From NCBI GenBank assembly GCA_003439945.1, contig QVRM01006574.1, forward strand, positions 406,501-470,500: a stretch of DNA of 64,000 nt, in the 5' to 3' direction. Made by a program: the position numbers and the translations under genes. The notes beneath the pieces are model-generated. The model worked only from the letters and a program-made list of their open reading frames with translations. It was not told the DNA's origin and searched no databases. The stretch comes from Dermanyssus gallinae (lineage: Eukaryota > Arthropoda > Arachnida > Mesostigmata > Dermanyssidae). Below are positions 13,084 to 24,490 of the stretch, piece by piece (the stretch's first letter is position 1; each line of letters starts with the position of its first letter).

Positions 13084-13468
13084 GTAAACAGCACAAATAC
13101 AACTCGTATAAATACTGTTCACTTTATTTGTAGCAGCAACTGTTCTTACAACTTCTGCGCAAAAATAGATCTGCAGGAAATCAGGTTAGTGACACAAACA
13201 CACACACAACAGCTTTTTGAGACGGTGGTGCGGCGTTGTATCGCAGCACGTTCGTAGCTGATTCTGAATCGTATGGCTTACTATCGAATGTGATTCGCTT
13301 TCCTGATTTTGTAGACTCTCGAAGAGAAAGCTGTACCTTCGCTACGGGCGAAGCTCTGACTTTGCCGCCCGAACGTTTCGTCGCTTGTGCTCGCGTTGCA
13401 CGACATTCGACAGACCTGAGACCGCCTTCACCTCTACACGATTCTCGTCTTCTTCCAAGTAGGTTTGC

Positions 13469-13497
13469 TATATATATATATATATATATATATATAA
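13469..13497. repeat. (TA)n microsatellite
   Basis: Pure TA tract. Confidence 0.95.
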
Positions 13498-13780
13498 TGT
13501 TTAGCTATATGCATGTGTAATCGTACTATCTTCATTACTAGTGTATCATAATGTAAGTAACACCCTTAACATACATCCTATATATATATGTATATATATA
13601 TTTTTTTTAAGCGATTATGTTTATATGTAATAATACAAATGGAGCGACAATTGTCTCCTGAGAACGTGTGCACTGGGAATGTTACTCTATCTCATATAGA
13701 GTGGGTTGGGACCACTTCAGCAGCGTGCCGCGGACGGACGCCGCGTTCCCGCGTTGGACTTCAAGGTCGAGGCGCTGTCT

Positions 13781-13781
<1 letters not shown>

Positions 13782-13821
<40 letters not shown>
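13782..13821. repeat. (AT)n microsatellite
   Basis: Pure AT tract of about 20 units. Confidence 0.95.
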
Positions 13822-13823
<2 letters not shown>

Positions 13824-14842
13824 TTTTTTTTATATATTAGACCTATAACGTTCAGTCTTAGCAGCGGTTTTTTGGACACTGCAGCCGCACACGCGTGAGA
13901 CTGATCCATCATCGTTACCACCATTAGCGTAATCGTAATCATCACCATCATCGTCATATTGATATAATTACCACCATTATAATAATAATGCGGTTAATAA
14001 TGTGGTGAGCGATTACGCTTACCAGTGACTCGGATCACCAGCTGCCGGCGACATTGTCGCCCATTGTGTGACAGGGAACAGGGTTACACCTCCAGGGATA
14101 TGCACCCGTTGTCGACAGCCTATGTGACAGCCTTCCTTCTGTAGTGTGTCAGTAGAACGGCAGAAGCAGAACGGAAGAGAACTGTCAGCAGAAGCGCATC
14201 GGCGACACCGCTACCATCGTCGGTTTCGAATATAGGGTGAGCTGTAGTGGTCTCAATATCTACCTAGGCGTCGACGTAATAATAGCCGTTGTAATAGTAA
14301 CAGCTGCAGAAGCAACCGGAGCTGCATCAGGTGCAAAGTGATGCAACATTACCTGTATTTGGGTTTTGCTTTGTGTGAGGGTCAAATGCAGTTACGCACT
14401 GTCGCCATCTGGTGATCGTCACACAGTTGGCAGTATACAGGATTCGAGCACGACCGGTGGTCTTAGTTTTGTCGACTCCTATGCCCGCCAAGCGACCCAA
14501 ACCCCCGCGTCGGTTTGACCCCCGAGTATCCGTAACCCTGTCGTTTCCACATGGTTCGAGTGTCATTGCGTGTGTTGACGCGCACCCCCGTTTGTCGTTC
14601 TTCTCTTCTTGCTGCTTCCATCCGTCCTGAAGTATCGCGTGTCAATTTGTCAATTTACTTCGACTTAACCCTTTCCTATAGTCGTTCTGCAATTATGTTT
14701 GCCAATTCGTCATTGTTTCCTCGTTTGCGCTATTCTCAGCTATAGTGGGATGCTTCCAAAACCACCTTAGTTTGTTTGCTTTGAGATCCCATGGGATCGT
14801 TCCAGCAACAACCAGAGCTGATGGCGTGCTAACTGTTCTATA

Positions 14843-14945
14843 TGCTCGAATGACGACACGCAGCGTCAGGGTTTTATGTGCTTGAATGACGACAGGCATC
14901 GCCAGGGTTTTATGTGCTTGAATGACGACACGCAGTGCCGCCAGG
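14843..14945. repeat. 36-bp tandem repeat, about 2.8 copies
   Basis: Units begin TGCTCGAATGACGACA, TGCTTGAATGACGACA and TGCTTGAATGACGACA at 14843, 14879 and 14915, each followed by a CGCCAGGGTTTTATG-like segment. The period is constant at 36 bp. Confidence 0.85.
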
Positions 14946-15559
14946 AACTGAATGCTGATGTCCTTCGTCAGTGACCCTATTACCTAGATTAGTGTCCTAA
15001 TTAAGATGATGGCTTCGGCCACTTATACTAGTAGTGGTCGTATAATTTACGTCCGCTGGCAATTTTTGCTGCCTGTTTTTTTCAGGCAGGCAGCTCTGGC
15101 AAAGGCCCAGTTTCCTTCCGCCTTTCCTTGCCCGCATATGTCTCTGCCCCGGTCACCAGAATCACTCTTTAAAATTCGTTTCCCTCTGCTCTCTGTCGTT
15201 GTCGTATATCTATTTTTCTATATGTTGCTCTCCCTCTTTCTTGAGCCAATAGTCTGGTCTTTTTGGCTCACCAGCCGCCCATCTATGAACCTGCCTGTGC
15301 ACATGTAGGCGCATACTGTTGTACGCAAGATCGTATAAGTCCCGCACGCTATCTGTTCTCAGAGCGTTATTGAGCTCAGCGTCACCAAACTATTTCTTCT
15401 ACTATTTCTACCCTTCTTCTACTTCAACGGCCAAATTATCTGTCGATCGTCGTCTTCCAGGGGCCTTTACCAGTTTGCCCTTTCATCCGTGCCCCTACCG
15501 ACGTGTGCCCGTATGTTGTGCAGGACTTCACAGGCTTTGGCTTTGTGGCACTCTCGCCG

Positions 15560-16200
15560 AAACAACCGCAGCTGTGGCAGTGACAGAAGCAACATCAGCG
15601 GGTACATAAACGGGTGAGCAAGCACAGCTGTAAAAGCTGCAGAAGCAACCAACCACAACAATAAAAACGAGCTTCAGAAGTAAAGCGATAGAAGCTGTAA
15701 AGGCACACGCACACACACACTGCAGATGTAGCAAAAGCTGCAGCTAAGCAGCTGTAGCCGCTGTAACAGCTGCACAAGTACCCGCAACAGCTACAGAAGC
15801 TCCAGCAGCTACAGAAGCAACATCCGGGCCCTAAAACAACAACATCTCTGGCAGCCACTAAAGCGACCGTGGCCGCTGTATCAGCTACAGTAGATGTAGT
15901 ACAAAGCTACAGAAGCAACCCTGCAACAGTAGTGGCCGCTACAGAAGAGCAGGTGGCGCAACTGTAGAAGCTACCTCCGAAGAGAAGCTGCCGGACAGAG
16001 TAGCAGCTACACAAGAGGCAACAGCGCAGCTGTAAAATAGCAACATCAGCTCTGGTGCAGTTATAGAAGCAACCGTTACAAAAGCTGCTGCAGACGCTCC
16101 CGGAGCTCTTGCAGCAGCAGCAGCGGCGGCTGCACAAGACACCGGTGAACAGTGAGTGCAAGCGGCCACGGAAGCAACCCTGCAACAGTAGCAGCTATTG
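15560..16200. repeat. Degenerate minisatellite field (GCTACAGAAGCAAC-like)
   Basis: The motif (C)AGCTGYA(R)AAGC(A)AC recurs many times with variable spacing, for example near 15633, 15790, 15815, 15910, 15965 and 16060. Both strands read as Cys/Leu- or Gln/Ala-rich low-complexity sequence, interrupted by stops on the + strand. I regard it as decayed simple repeat, not as a protein repeat. Confidence 0.6.
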
Positions 16201-16627
16201 CATGCCGAAGTTGCAGAAACTTAGCCGAACTACCAACTTCCTGTGATCGCTAAAGCAGTCTATGGGCGTTGCGTCGTGCCGTTAACAACAACCACAACAA
16301 CAACAACGACAGCAGCAGCAGCAACAACGACGACGACGCAGCCGCGCCAACCGCTGAGAACAACAGCGTATCGGTGAAATGGGGCAGGCGTCAGCCCGCC
16401 TGTCGGCCCTTCACAGGCTGTTGCAGTGAGCGGCGGCGACGACGACGATGATGATGACGACGCTCGCTCTTGGCATCAGTGGCTTTGGGTCAATAGGTAA
16501 CTGGCACCGGCATAAAAGGCGGCGGCAGCAGCAGCAGCAGCAACGACAACTATACGCGCGTGTTGACTGGCGTCGATCGGGCTCAACTTAAGTTCGCTCA
16601 CCGGCGTTCTCTCTCTCTCTCTCTCTC

Positions 16628-16652
16628 AATATATATATATATATATATATAT
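16628..16652. repeat. (CT)n/(AT)n compound microsatellite (AT part)
   Basis: An AT tract directly follows a CT tract (16612-16627). Confidence 0.9.
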
Positions 16653-17159
16653 TGATCTTCATCTACCTTTTCTCTCTCGCTCTCTCTTTCTGTTACTCGC
16701 TCTCCGACGTCGCCGCATTGCTCGGCTTCTCGCATTGGTTCTTTGCGGCGCCTATGCCAGACAGGCGGGCACGCCGCGAAACTTAACCGATGAGACCCGG
16801 GCAGTTCGTTCTCTTCCGGAGTTCTCTTTCACGCGGCGTTTCCCCCGGCCCACTTCACCGCGACAACGGCAACAATGTGGTGAGCGCCGGTCGCCACTAG
16901 CGCCGCGGCTGCTGCTGCTGCTGTAACTTATAGTAGTTACGACTTTGCCTACGCTGGAAACTTAGTTTCTTCTTGGCTTCAATCAGTCTCCGTCTATTCG
17001 TTCGGACTGACGCCGGCTGCACGGCACTTCGGCAACACGAAGATCGTGCCACTCGGCACTGGGCAGAGGCAGCGGGTTGTAACAGAAACAGCGCCGCCAA
17101 GTCATATCTGGCGGCTTGTCTCTTTTGCTCAGTTTCTTCTGTTTTGTGCTGCTTCTGCT

Positions 17160-17232
17160 CCAACAACAACAGCAACAACAATAGCAGCAACAGCAACAAC
17201 AATAGCAGCAACAGCAACAACAACAATAGCGA
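17160..17232. repeat. (CAA/CAG)n trinucleotide repeat
   Basis: Interrupted CAACAACAGCAACAACAATAG units, about three copies of a 24-bp higher-order unit. Confidence 0.85.
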
Positions 17233-18396
17233 TGACAACAACGACGACGATTACTATGATTTGAGAGAGATGAGAAGGTTTCAATACCGGTGCGTTCGTT
17301 GCAGCTTCGTTTTGTCTCGTGGCACTGACAAAGGCTTCGGACACTGACAGACGGGGGGAGGTCGCCCGCGCTTACACCGAATAGTGTCGAAGACACGCTA
17401 CACTTTGCCCGACTTAGTCCTCAGCTTCAGCTGCCCTCTGTGTGTGTGTGTGTGACTCATCTTTTCACCGATACTCTCTCGATCGACATCAGCATCACCA
17501 TGTGGTGAAAATCATCATACGGATTACCGGCCTGTGGTGTGGATGCATTTCCACATTGCTACCTTTGCGAGGACGATACGGGATAGGGCACGAAAAACTT
17601 CCTTTTGGCTCGAGATGTGTGACTGAAGTTCACCGGCACGCTTTGTTTTTGTTACGTGCTGGAGTGCACGAGTGTATCGCCCAGCGTTCAGTCAACACGA
17701 CAGGAGTTGTACATAACTACAACTACTAGTGTTACCAACACTGCGACGATCTGCGAATGAAATCGACCGGTGCCTAAACTCATGCTACTCATCTATACGA
17801 GCAAGTTCGTTGGACTTCGTTAGCGTTGGAACGCGTTAGCTACCGAGCGACTTCACCCGACTTCACCTGCTAAAAGACGGCATGAAAGCCTTATCCTTCG
17901 TTAGCCAGCTCGCTTCTCATCTGCAAGACAAACATCGATTAGTCTAATTTCGTCTAAAATGTCGTCCCTAAAGTGAGAGCCGAGTAAAGTGTTGTTGCAA
18001 GACAACGCAACTCTTGTGGCTGGATATTGACCGGAGTACTGGAGGTGCATTTACGGTCGACTTGCATGGTTCACACGTGCAGCGTACCTTGGCAATCATA
18101 TGCTGCTCGGCTGTCCGAGTTTCAGGTACAATATGATGCCACATGGACTAACACACACACGCCACAAATACTGGCCCATAGGTTTGCCGAGGAAAGACGC
18201 AAATTGCTGTCAACGAAGCAGTCAAGCAGAAAGCAACAGCAACCGTTAGCACTCTCAGCAAACCTCAGACTTAGACTGTGCCCACCTGCATATGACCGTT
18301 GTTCAGCCAATACATGCAACATCTGATAGTCTATAGTAAGAAATGCGACAAAAAAAATCTCTGCTAAACAAGTATCTCTGCCAAAACGTCTGCTAG

Positions 18397-18397
18397 G

Positions 18398-18490
<93 letters not shown>
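18397..18490. repeat. (AT)n microsatellite flanking the R2-like fragment (left)
   Basis: Nearly continuous AT tract with a few single-base interruptions. It ends directly at the 28S-like/R2-like block. Confidence 0.95.
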
Positions 18491-19159
18491 ACAAAAGAGA
18501 GAAATACTTACACTCCCGCCCTTTAACCGCGATTTAATACGCGCGGACCCGAACGGGAGTGCCCACCAGCCCGAATTGACAGGCCGGCAGATCCCCCACC
18601 CTCCCCCCTATCGAGGTTCGGAATGGGGGTACCACACTACTCCACCGTACCGATTAGACGCGTTCACCTCGCGATTCCGCGTTACACCCCAGAATATACA
18701 TTCCTCCCGAAGGACGTCTGACCACTCCAGGGCAGGGGTTCCCCGTAAAATACGGGGCCAGAAGGTCCTCTCGACCGGTGGTCTGCGTTCGTGTGGCCAC
18801 TTCTCACTCATTTTGCCTATTAAGCCAAGGCAGCAGGCGTCCCGGACGGTACCACCGAGTGTCACTCGGGGCGTTAACCGTCCAGCCCGGGGGTCTTCTA
18901 TGCAGCACAAGCCCCCCGTATTGGCAGTAGCCTTAACAGCCCTCGAATGGGCCACGACAGGATGACAATATAAATTCGTTGACACCCAAATCTATCGTAT
19001 GCCTTGCCCCCCGGTTAGTTGTTAAAACACGGGAGTGTCGGTTTCGGGAGTTTGTACCGTCTGACTAACTTACAAGATGGCCCGTGAAGGTCCCCGCATC
19101 GCGTGGTGGTCACGCCCCAGCGGACCAAGGCCGGTAAGAGAGTCATAGTTACTCCCGCC

Positions 19160-19160
<1 letters not shown>
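18491..19160 (-). mobile_element. R2-like retrotransposon 5' fragment carrying 28S rRNA sequence
   Basis: Read on the - strand, the block starts at 19160 with 26 nt identical to the conserved 28S rRNA just upstream of the R2 target (…GGGAGTAACTATGACTCTCTTA). It then changes to unrelated GC-rich sequence (CCGGCCTTGGTCCGC…). R2 elements insert immediately after this 28S segment (…CTCTTAAGG/TAGCC), so this is the structure of a 28S/R2 5' junction. R2 transcripts are known to be freed by an HDV-like 5' ribozyme that in some animals cuts inside the upstream 28S sequence; a retained 28S stub is consistent with that. The 28S-derived CGGGAGT can pair with ACTCCCG (19045-19051 on +), and GGTCC/GGACC and CTTAC/GTAAG form nested helices, so the start is strongly structured. 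The far end (18492-18531) again resembles the 28S site. No RT is present. An open frame of 125 codons (18608-18985) is unrecognised. Confidence 0.7.

Positions 19161-19220
<60 letters not shown>
19161..19220. repeat. (TA)n microsatellite flanking the R2-like fragment (right)
   Basis: Pure TA tract of about 30 units starting directly at the 28S-like end. Confidence 0.95.
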
Positions 19221-19224
<4 letters not shown>

Positions 19225-19916
19225 ACAGATTCGAGCAACAAGTTCTCGCTTCAGCAAGCGCTCGTAGAGTAGCTTAAATCTCCACTCGTTCAAGTATTTA
19301 TGTACTAAACACCCTGGTACAAACAGAAGTTCATGCAAATAATACCATCACCATATAAGTGCGTACTGTGTTGTTTTAAGCAAATTTGGCCGGCGTTACA
19401 GAACCGTCACTGCAAGGCGCAAACAAAGCATATATTTAGTTGTTCCCATCGTATGCATGCTTTTTTTGTTTTGTTCTGAGAAGCTAGAGGCAATTCGATT
19501 GCTGACGTTCTTTTGAATGATACGCGTGTTACGCCGGTTTTAGTGAGCGCTGCAGGTACAACTGAGTACAACCTGACGATAAAACGACAGCAACGGGAGT
19601 AAAGAACAACAACAACGACGACGACGATAATACCAAACACATACCATACGTACAGTCAAGAATTAAAGTATTTTTTAAGGAGGTTGTTTTTTGATGACCA
19701 GGACAGTAGTAACAGACGGTGGCAAGGTGACAACTAGTTAGCGTCATTTGACTGGTTAGTGAGGCCCATTGTGAGTTTCTAGGATTCTCTCTAGTTAAGA
19801 TGACCTTTCGCGAAGTGGAAAATACAGGCAGTTCCACACTTACACTCAGTTCCCAGCGTATTTTTTCGGCTACTTTGACTATTATACCACAAAGTTGTAT
19901 ATTATGATGATTACAA
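19221..19916. other. Intergenic, nothing recognised
   Basis: Unique-looking sequence with no gene or repeat that I can support, apart from a short CAA/CGA run near 19608-19630. Confidence 0.4.

Positions 19917-20001
<85 letters not shown>
19917..20001. repeat. (TTA)n microsatellite
   Basis: About 28 uninterrupted TTA units. Confidence 0.95.
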
Positions 20002-20269
20002 TATTTTTGTGTTGTTGCGTAATGCGTCTTTGATCTCGTTGATCATGGTATAATCATAGCAACAGTCACATCAATATTCATTAGCGTCACCATGCTAGAA
20101 TACGTTGCACATTTTTCATTGTTACTAGTGTAACTGTTATTTCCCTAATGGCATCGTACATTTTAACAGCAAAAAACTATTCGCCGTTAATAAGACGCTT
20201 TTCTCCTAATAGTGGATGCCAGGACTCACCAGTCGTTTTTGTGTGAGCTTTGTTAACAATGGCGAAACG

Positions 20270-20409
20270 AGTTAGAGATTTAGGCGAGAGAATCAGGTCG
20301 GCATAGTGAATATAGCCTGCGACGCTATTTTTATGAGTCATGGGTTTGATCCCTACACGACGTATATACAAAATTTCCACCTAGGTATAGAAAGTAGGTG
20401 TCCAGGGCA

Positions 20410-20502
<93 letters not shown>
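20270..20502 (+). mobile_element. Possible tRNA-like retroposon with (ATT)n tail
   Basis: On the + strand GGCATAGTGAATATAGCC (20300-20317) resembles a tRNA D arm/A box. GGGTTTGATCCC (about 20342-20353) resembles a T loop/B box. A short body and then about 30 ATT units (20410-20502) follow, a tail type seen in some SINEs. No second copy or target duplication was found in this window, so the call is tentative. Confidence 0.3.
20410..20502. repeat. (ATT)n microsatellite
   Basis: About 30 uninterrupted ATT units. Confidence 0.95.
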
Positions 20503-20507
<5 letters not shown>

Positions 20508-20742
20508 TTCATTAATATGTGTTAGGACAATACAATTGTGAGGTGTGAATTATTATTATTATTCATTATTATTGCGCTTAAATTGTAGAGTTTTGCGATG
20601 TGTAAATACCGCTCTTGGCTGTGCGCGACTAACTAACTGTATAACATGTGCATTTCAGAAAGGTCCCAGAAAATTCGAAGTCTACAGCTGGCGAGCTGCC
20701 GCATTAACCGTCGCCAGTAACTGTCCTGTGAGTAAATGACTA

Positions 20743-22062
20743 CGAGGTGTGTTCAAAAAGTATCGCGACTTTTGTGTTTTTTCAAAAATTATTCATTTAT
20801 TCATGAATATCTATTTTGTCCCCTTCAAAGTAATCCCCATGAGATATTATACACTTGTGCCAACGGTTTTTCCAATCTTCGAAGCACTTCAAAAAACCAT
20901 TTTTTTTTATCTTGTTCAGCTCCTCCTTTGATGCCGTCTTTACCTCGTCAAGCGTAGCGTAACGTCGTCCTTTCATGGGCCTCTTCAGTTTAGGGAACAA
21001 GAAAAAGTCACAGGGGGCCAGATCTGGGGAATACGGTGGCTGCGGCATCATTAGTGTGTTGTTTTTGGCCAAAAACTCGCGCACAAGCAACGATGTGTGA
21101 GCAGGGGCGTTATCGTGGTGCAAAAGCCAATTTTTGTTCTTCCACAAATCCGGGCGTTTCTGGCGGATTGCTTCGCGCAAATTGCGCATAACTTGCAGGT
21201 AATATTCCTTATTGACCGTTCTACCCTGTGGCAAGAACTCATGATGCACCACGCCCCTGCAATCGAAGAAAACTGTCAGCAAAACTTTCACATTCGACCG
21301 AACTTGGCGCGCTTTTTTCGGTCTTGGTTCGTGCGGCAGCTTCCATTGAGATGATTGAGCTTTGGTTTCCACGTCATAACCATAAACCCACGATTCGTCA
21401 CCAGTTATGACCCTCTGGAGCAAATTTGGGTCGTCGCGGACAGAGTCCAACATCTCATTAGCAATGTTCATGCGATGCTGTTTTTGGTCGCAATTGAGCA
21501 ATTTTGGTACGAATTTCGCGGCGACCCGTCTCATGCCCAAATCATTAATAAAAATCGAATGGCACGAGCCAATCGATATGTTTAGGTCCTCAGCAACTTC
21601 TCTAACGGTGATTCGACGATTGGCCAATACCATTTTCTCCACTTCATTAATTTTTTCGTCTGTTGTTGAAGTGCTCGGGCGTCCGGCACGCTCTTCGTCG
21701 TTCACATCTTCTCGGCCTTCTGAGAACATTTTGTACCACCGATAAACGTTGCTTCGGTCCAAGGTAGCTTCTCCGTATGCCACAGTCAACATTCGGAATG
21801 CATCCGCGCACTTAATTTCGTTTTTCACACAAAATTTGATACAGGTTCTTTGATCAATTTTTTGAATGGGTAAAAATCGAAGACGATCCAAAACACGTGC
21901 AAGCAAAGCAGCTGTCAACAATTAAGTGAACATTCAAAATGGCCGAGCTTGTCGGCATAAGTGAGAGACATGAGTACCAACATAACGCCACAAAAAATCG
22001 AAATTCGAATATACGTAACCCGCGAAAATTCAAAAGTCGCGATACTTTTTGAACACACCTCG
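20743..22062 (-). mobile_element. mariner transposon, copy 1 (full length, 1320 bp)
   Basis: Terminal inverted repeats start CGAGGTGTGTTCAAAAAGTA at 20743 and end GAACACACCTCG at 22062. Each tip is flanked by TA, the mariner target duplication. The element carries one transposase frame on the - strand. A second copy at 50989-52308 has exactly the same length and only a handful of differences, so both moved recently. The two copies lie in opposite orientations. Confidence 0.95.
20797..21921 (-). CDS. mariner transposase (DD34D), copy 1
   Basis: Cut-and-paste transposase that binds the terminal repeats in the nucleus and integrates at TA. The N-terminal half contains the helix-turn-helix DNA-binding domain and the linker region. 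The catalytic triad is visible as [14 protein letters not shown] and [10 protein letters not shown], with 34 residues between the last two aspartates, the mariner DD34D signature. The C-terminus runs to [10 protein letters not shown] and looks complete. Compared with copy 2 the canonical first codon is ATT (isoleucine, about 21856-21858) instead of ATG. An A-run upstream is one base shorter, which happens to open the frame back to an ATG 21 codons earlier. The core from the lost start is 353 residues, normal for mariner. Whether the extended or start-less protein is made or active cannot be judged. Confidence 0.9.
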   Translation of the reverse strand: MLTAALLARVLDRLRFLPIQKIDQRTCIKFCVKNEIKCADAFRMLTVAYGEATLDRSNVYRWYKMFSEGREDVNDEERAGRPSTSTTDEKINEVEKMVLANRRITVREVAEDLNISIGSCHSIFINDLGMRRVAAKFVPKLLNCDQKQHRMNIANEMLDSVRDDPNLLQRVITGDESWVYGYDVETKAQSSQWKLPHEPRPKKARQVRSNVKVLLTVFFDCRGVVHHEFLPQGRTVNKEYYLQVMRNLREAIRQKRPDLWKNKNWLLHHDNAPAHTSLLVREFLAKNNTLMMPQPPYSPDLAPCDFFLFPKLKRPMKGRRYATLDEVKTASKEELNKIKKNGFLKCFEDWKNRWHKCIISHGDYFEGDKIDIHE

Positions 22063-23700
22063 TATAGTATTATTCCTCTGTATTGCCATAACATCTTAAT
22101 TACTACAAATATGTGGTGTACACGTCTGTTAGGTTACTGTCATCACTTTCTGGCTGAGCCAACGGGTCCACGATAGAAGGGTTTTGTATTCCCTCTGTAT
22201 ATATATATTCCCCCCTAACCAAGGCAGGTAGTTAATGACAGCATCTATTTCAACGACTGTGGCTTGCGTCGATTTTTTTGCGATATTTTTAATTTTTATT
22301 GTTGGTGTCGTTATGCTACAGTTACTCACAAATGATTGCGTACGCGTTAGATACTTATTCGACCATCGACCACGACATTTTCCGCAAGTGTTCACTGCTT
22401 CAAAGGCGGTGGAAGCAGAAGCAAACTCATTCGCATGTGAGCACACACTTACACACAGAGAGAGAGAGAGAGAGCTTGCAATTGAGCATTACGAGCCACT
22501 CCAATATAATAATCGTACTTAATATTGAGCTGATCTAACACTAATTTCTTTCAAACATGTCTAATTAGTGTACTGCGTTTACACTGATTGCTGACGCAGA
22601 CTCGGACGAGCGCCTCCGAGGAAACACTAACTCTTCGTCTCTGTGGATAGGAGTGACTCTATTCAACTCTATTGAGGAGAATGCATTGAGCGCCGATCAC
22701 GAGTTTGCTTGACCTGGTCCTCGGCAGGTCCGATATTGATATTGATTTCCGCCCTTACCGAATACTCTTACAGCATTTGTTTCACAGCTGTTCGTTCTAA
22801 ACGGTGCTGAGCATAAACAGTCACCATAGGACGATAACAGTTGTCGGCATTATGATCATATTCCTCTACTAAAAATCGCACTACTCCGCACAATATGTCC
22901 TGGCAATGCATCTATTTATTTTACGCAATTTATTTCACCCACATTGTGTATGTATATAACTCTGACACTTATACCGTCGTCGGCTGCTCTCGGCATGTTA
23001 TTCGAGAGAGGCAGTGCAGTGATCTCTTCGCTAGGGACCAGACAGGCAGATGCACGATACTTTAGGCACGTCAGAGAGCACAGTCGACAGACGTGCACTG
23101 TGTACTCCTCGTGGAGGTTCGAATTCGAACAGACCAGGAGACGATAGTCATAAACTATTTATCTGATATAGACGTGCAAGAACATGCAAGGGTGAGAGGC
23201 ACTGAAAACATCCAGGACTCCAACCTCTCTCGTCGGACTCGTTTACTTTTATTTCCCTTTCCAAAGCTCTTGAATGGTACTGTCTTCAACCTCAATCGGA
23301 GTTTCTCAACAGCCGGTGCACAACAACCTGACATTAGGTACACTAAGCGGCTCCTTGCCCGCACTGACAGACAAAGTAGTCGCTTCTTGCAGGCAAAGTA
23401 CTTGAACATTATGAAACATTTTTCAACAACCGAACCAAAGTTTGCCCGACACACGCATCTATTTTTAGCACGTGGAAAATGTTGAATGCTTTTTTAATGC
23501 TCTCACACGAACAGGTCAATTGGCTATACGCAACGAGCAACAAGCAACAACGCTGTTGTCAATTACCGATGATGGTTCCGCATGCGCATGTTTATGTAAT
23601 GTGTAGTGAACATACGATAGCAATTATGTATTTTAGCAATTAGTCGCTAGCTAATCAGAGTAATAGTTAAAATACTTATTTAATTAACTAAACTAAATCG
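22063..23700. other. Intergenic, nothing recognised
   Basis: No supported gene. Contains a short GA run (22457-22474) and a small AT run near 22198-22208. Open frames of 100-130 codons around 22.1-23.5 kb lack motifs. Confidence 0.4.
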
Positions 23701-23746
23701 ATATATATATATATATATATATATTATAGATATATATATATATATA

Positions 23747-23805
<59 letters not shown>

Positions 23806-23853
23806 ATATATATATTTATTATATATATATTATATATATATATATATATATAT
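23701..23853. repeat. (AT)n microsatellite, interrupted
   Basis: About 150 bp of AT dinucleotides with occasional TA-phase flips (ATTATA). Confidence 0.95.
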
Positions 23854-24490
23854 CTTGTTTGGGCGTTTATTTTACACTAGATGTGGCTTTGCGTTGGCCA
23901 TGTCATAAGATGCATATCGATAGCCACCTCCCTATTACAAACATGCATCATCATCAGGTCTTATTCAATTCAACGAATCTGCCAGCTAGGCCAGAAGTAT
24001 TCCTGCATTTCGTTTTCATAATGATACATTTCCATTCGGTGAAAACGGAGCGAACATTTTTGCCTGTTTTCTTTGACGCTTTTGTATTGCACAGTTCAAC
24101 ACGCGTGTGGTGTTTGTGTGATAGGAATGTCTTTGCCCGCCTGGTCCGTTTGGCTTTTCTCTTGTGACGCTGACGCGTTCAGCCACGCCTCCGTGGGAAA
24201 CGAGTACTAGTTTCTGCAATGCGGAAATTGAGCCAGATCGGTGGATAGAAATCATAGCGTATCTGCAATGGCGTGTTGCCATTTGCTCTAGTTCGACAGC
24301 AGTAAACAAGCGGAGCAGACTCCCAAACTCAAACACAAAGCGAAACTTCTACTACTACTACTTCGCTCATCATTCATCTCTTTATCAATTTTTTTTTGTA
24401 AATGGGGGGTTCGACGGTAATGCACCATCTCCCTTTTTATTGAGATATTTGTGCTCCCCGTTTTTTTTTCGATCATCGTCGATTTTTAAT

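Larger units (their letters stand above)
13084..18396. other. Intergenic, microsatellite- and triplet-rich
   Basis: No supported gene. It contains AT tracts (13469-13497, 13782-13821, 16628-16652), a 36-bp tandem repeat (14843-14945), a long degenerate CAG/GCTGTA-rich repeat field (15560-16200), CAA/CAG runs (16285-16330, 17160-17232) and a CT run (16612-16627). Open frames here are shadows of repeats on both strands. Confidence 0.4.

Noticed and set aside
16505..16560. TATA-like CATAAAAGGCGG as a promoter
   Set aside because: No initiator or gene downstream that I can support; one short AT-rich match in repeat-rich DNA is not enough.
18491..19160. A piece of a genuine 28S rRNA gene
   Set aside because: Only 26 nt (and a diverged 39-nt relative) match; the rest is not rRNA, and AT repeats flank both sides.
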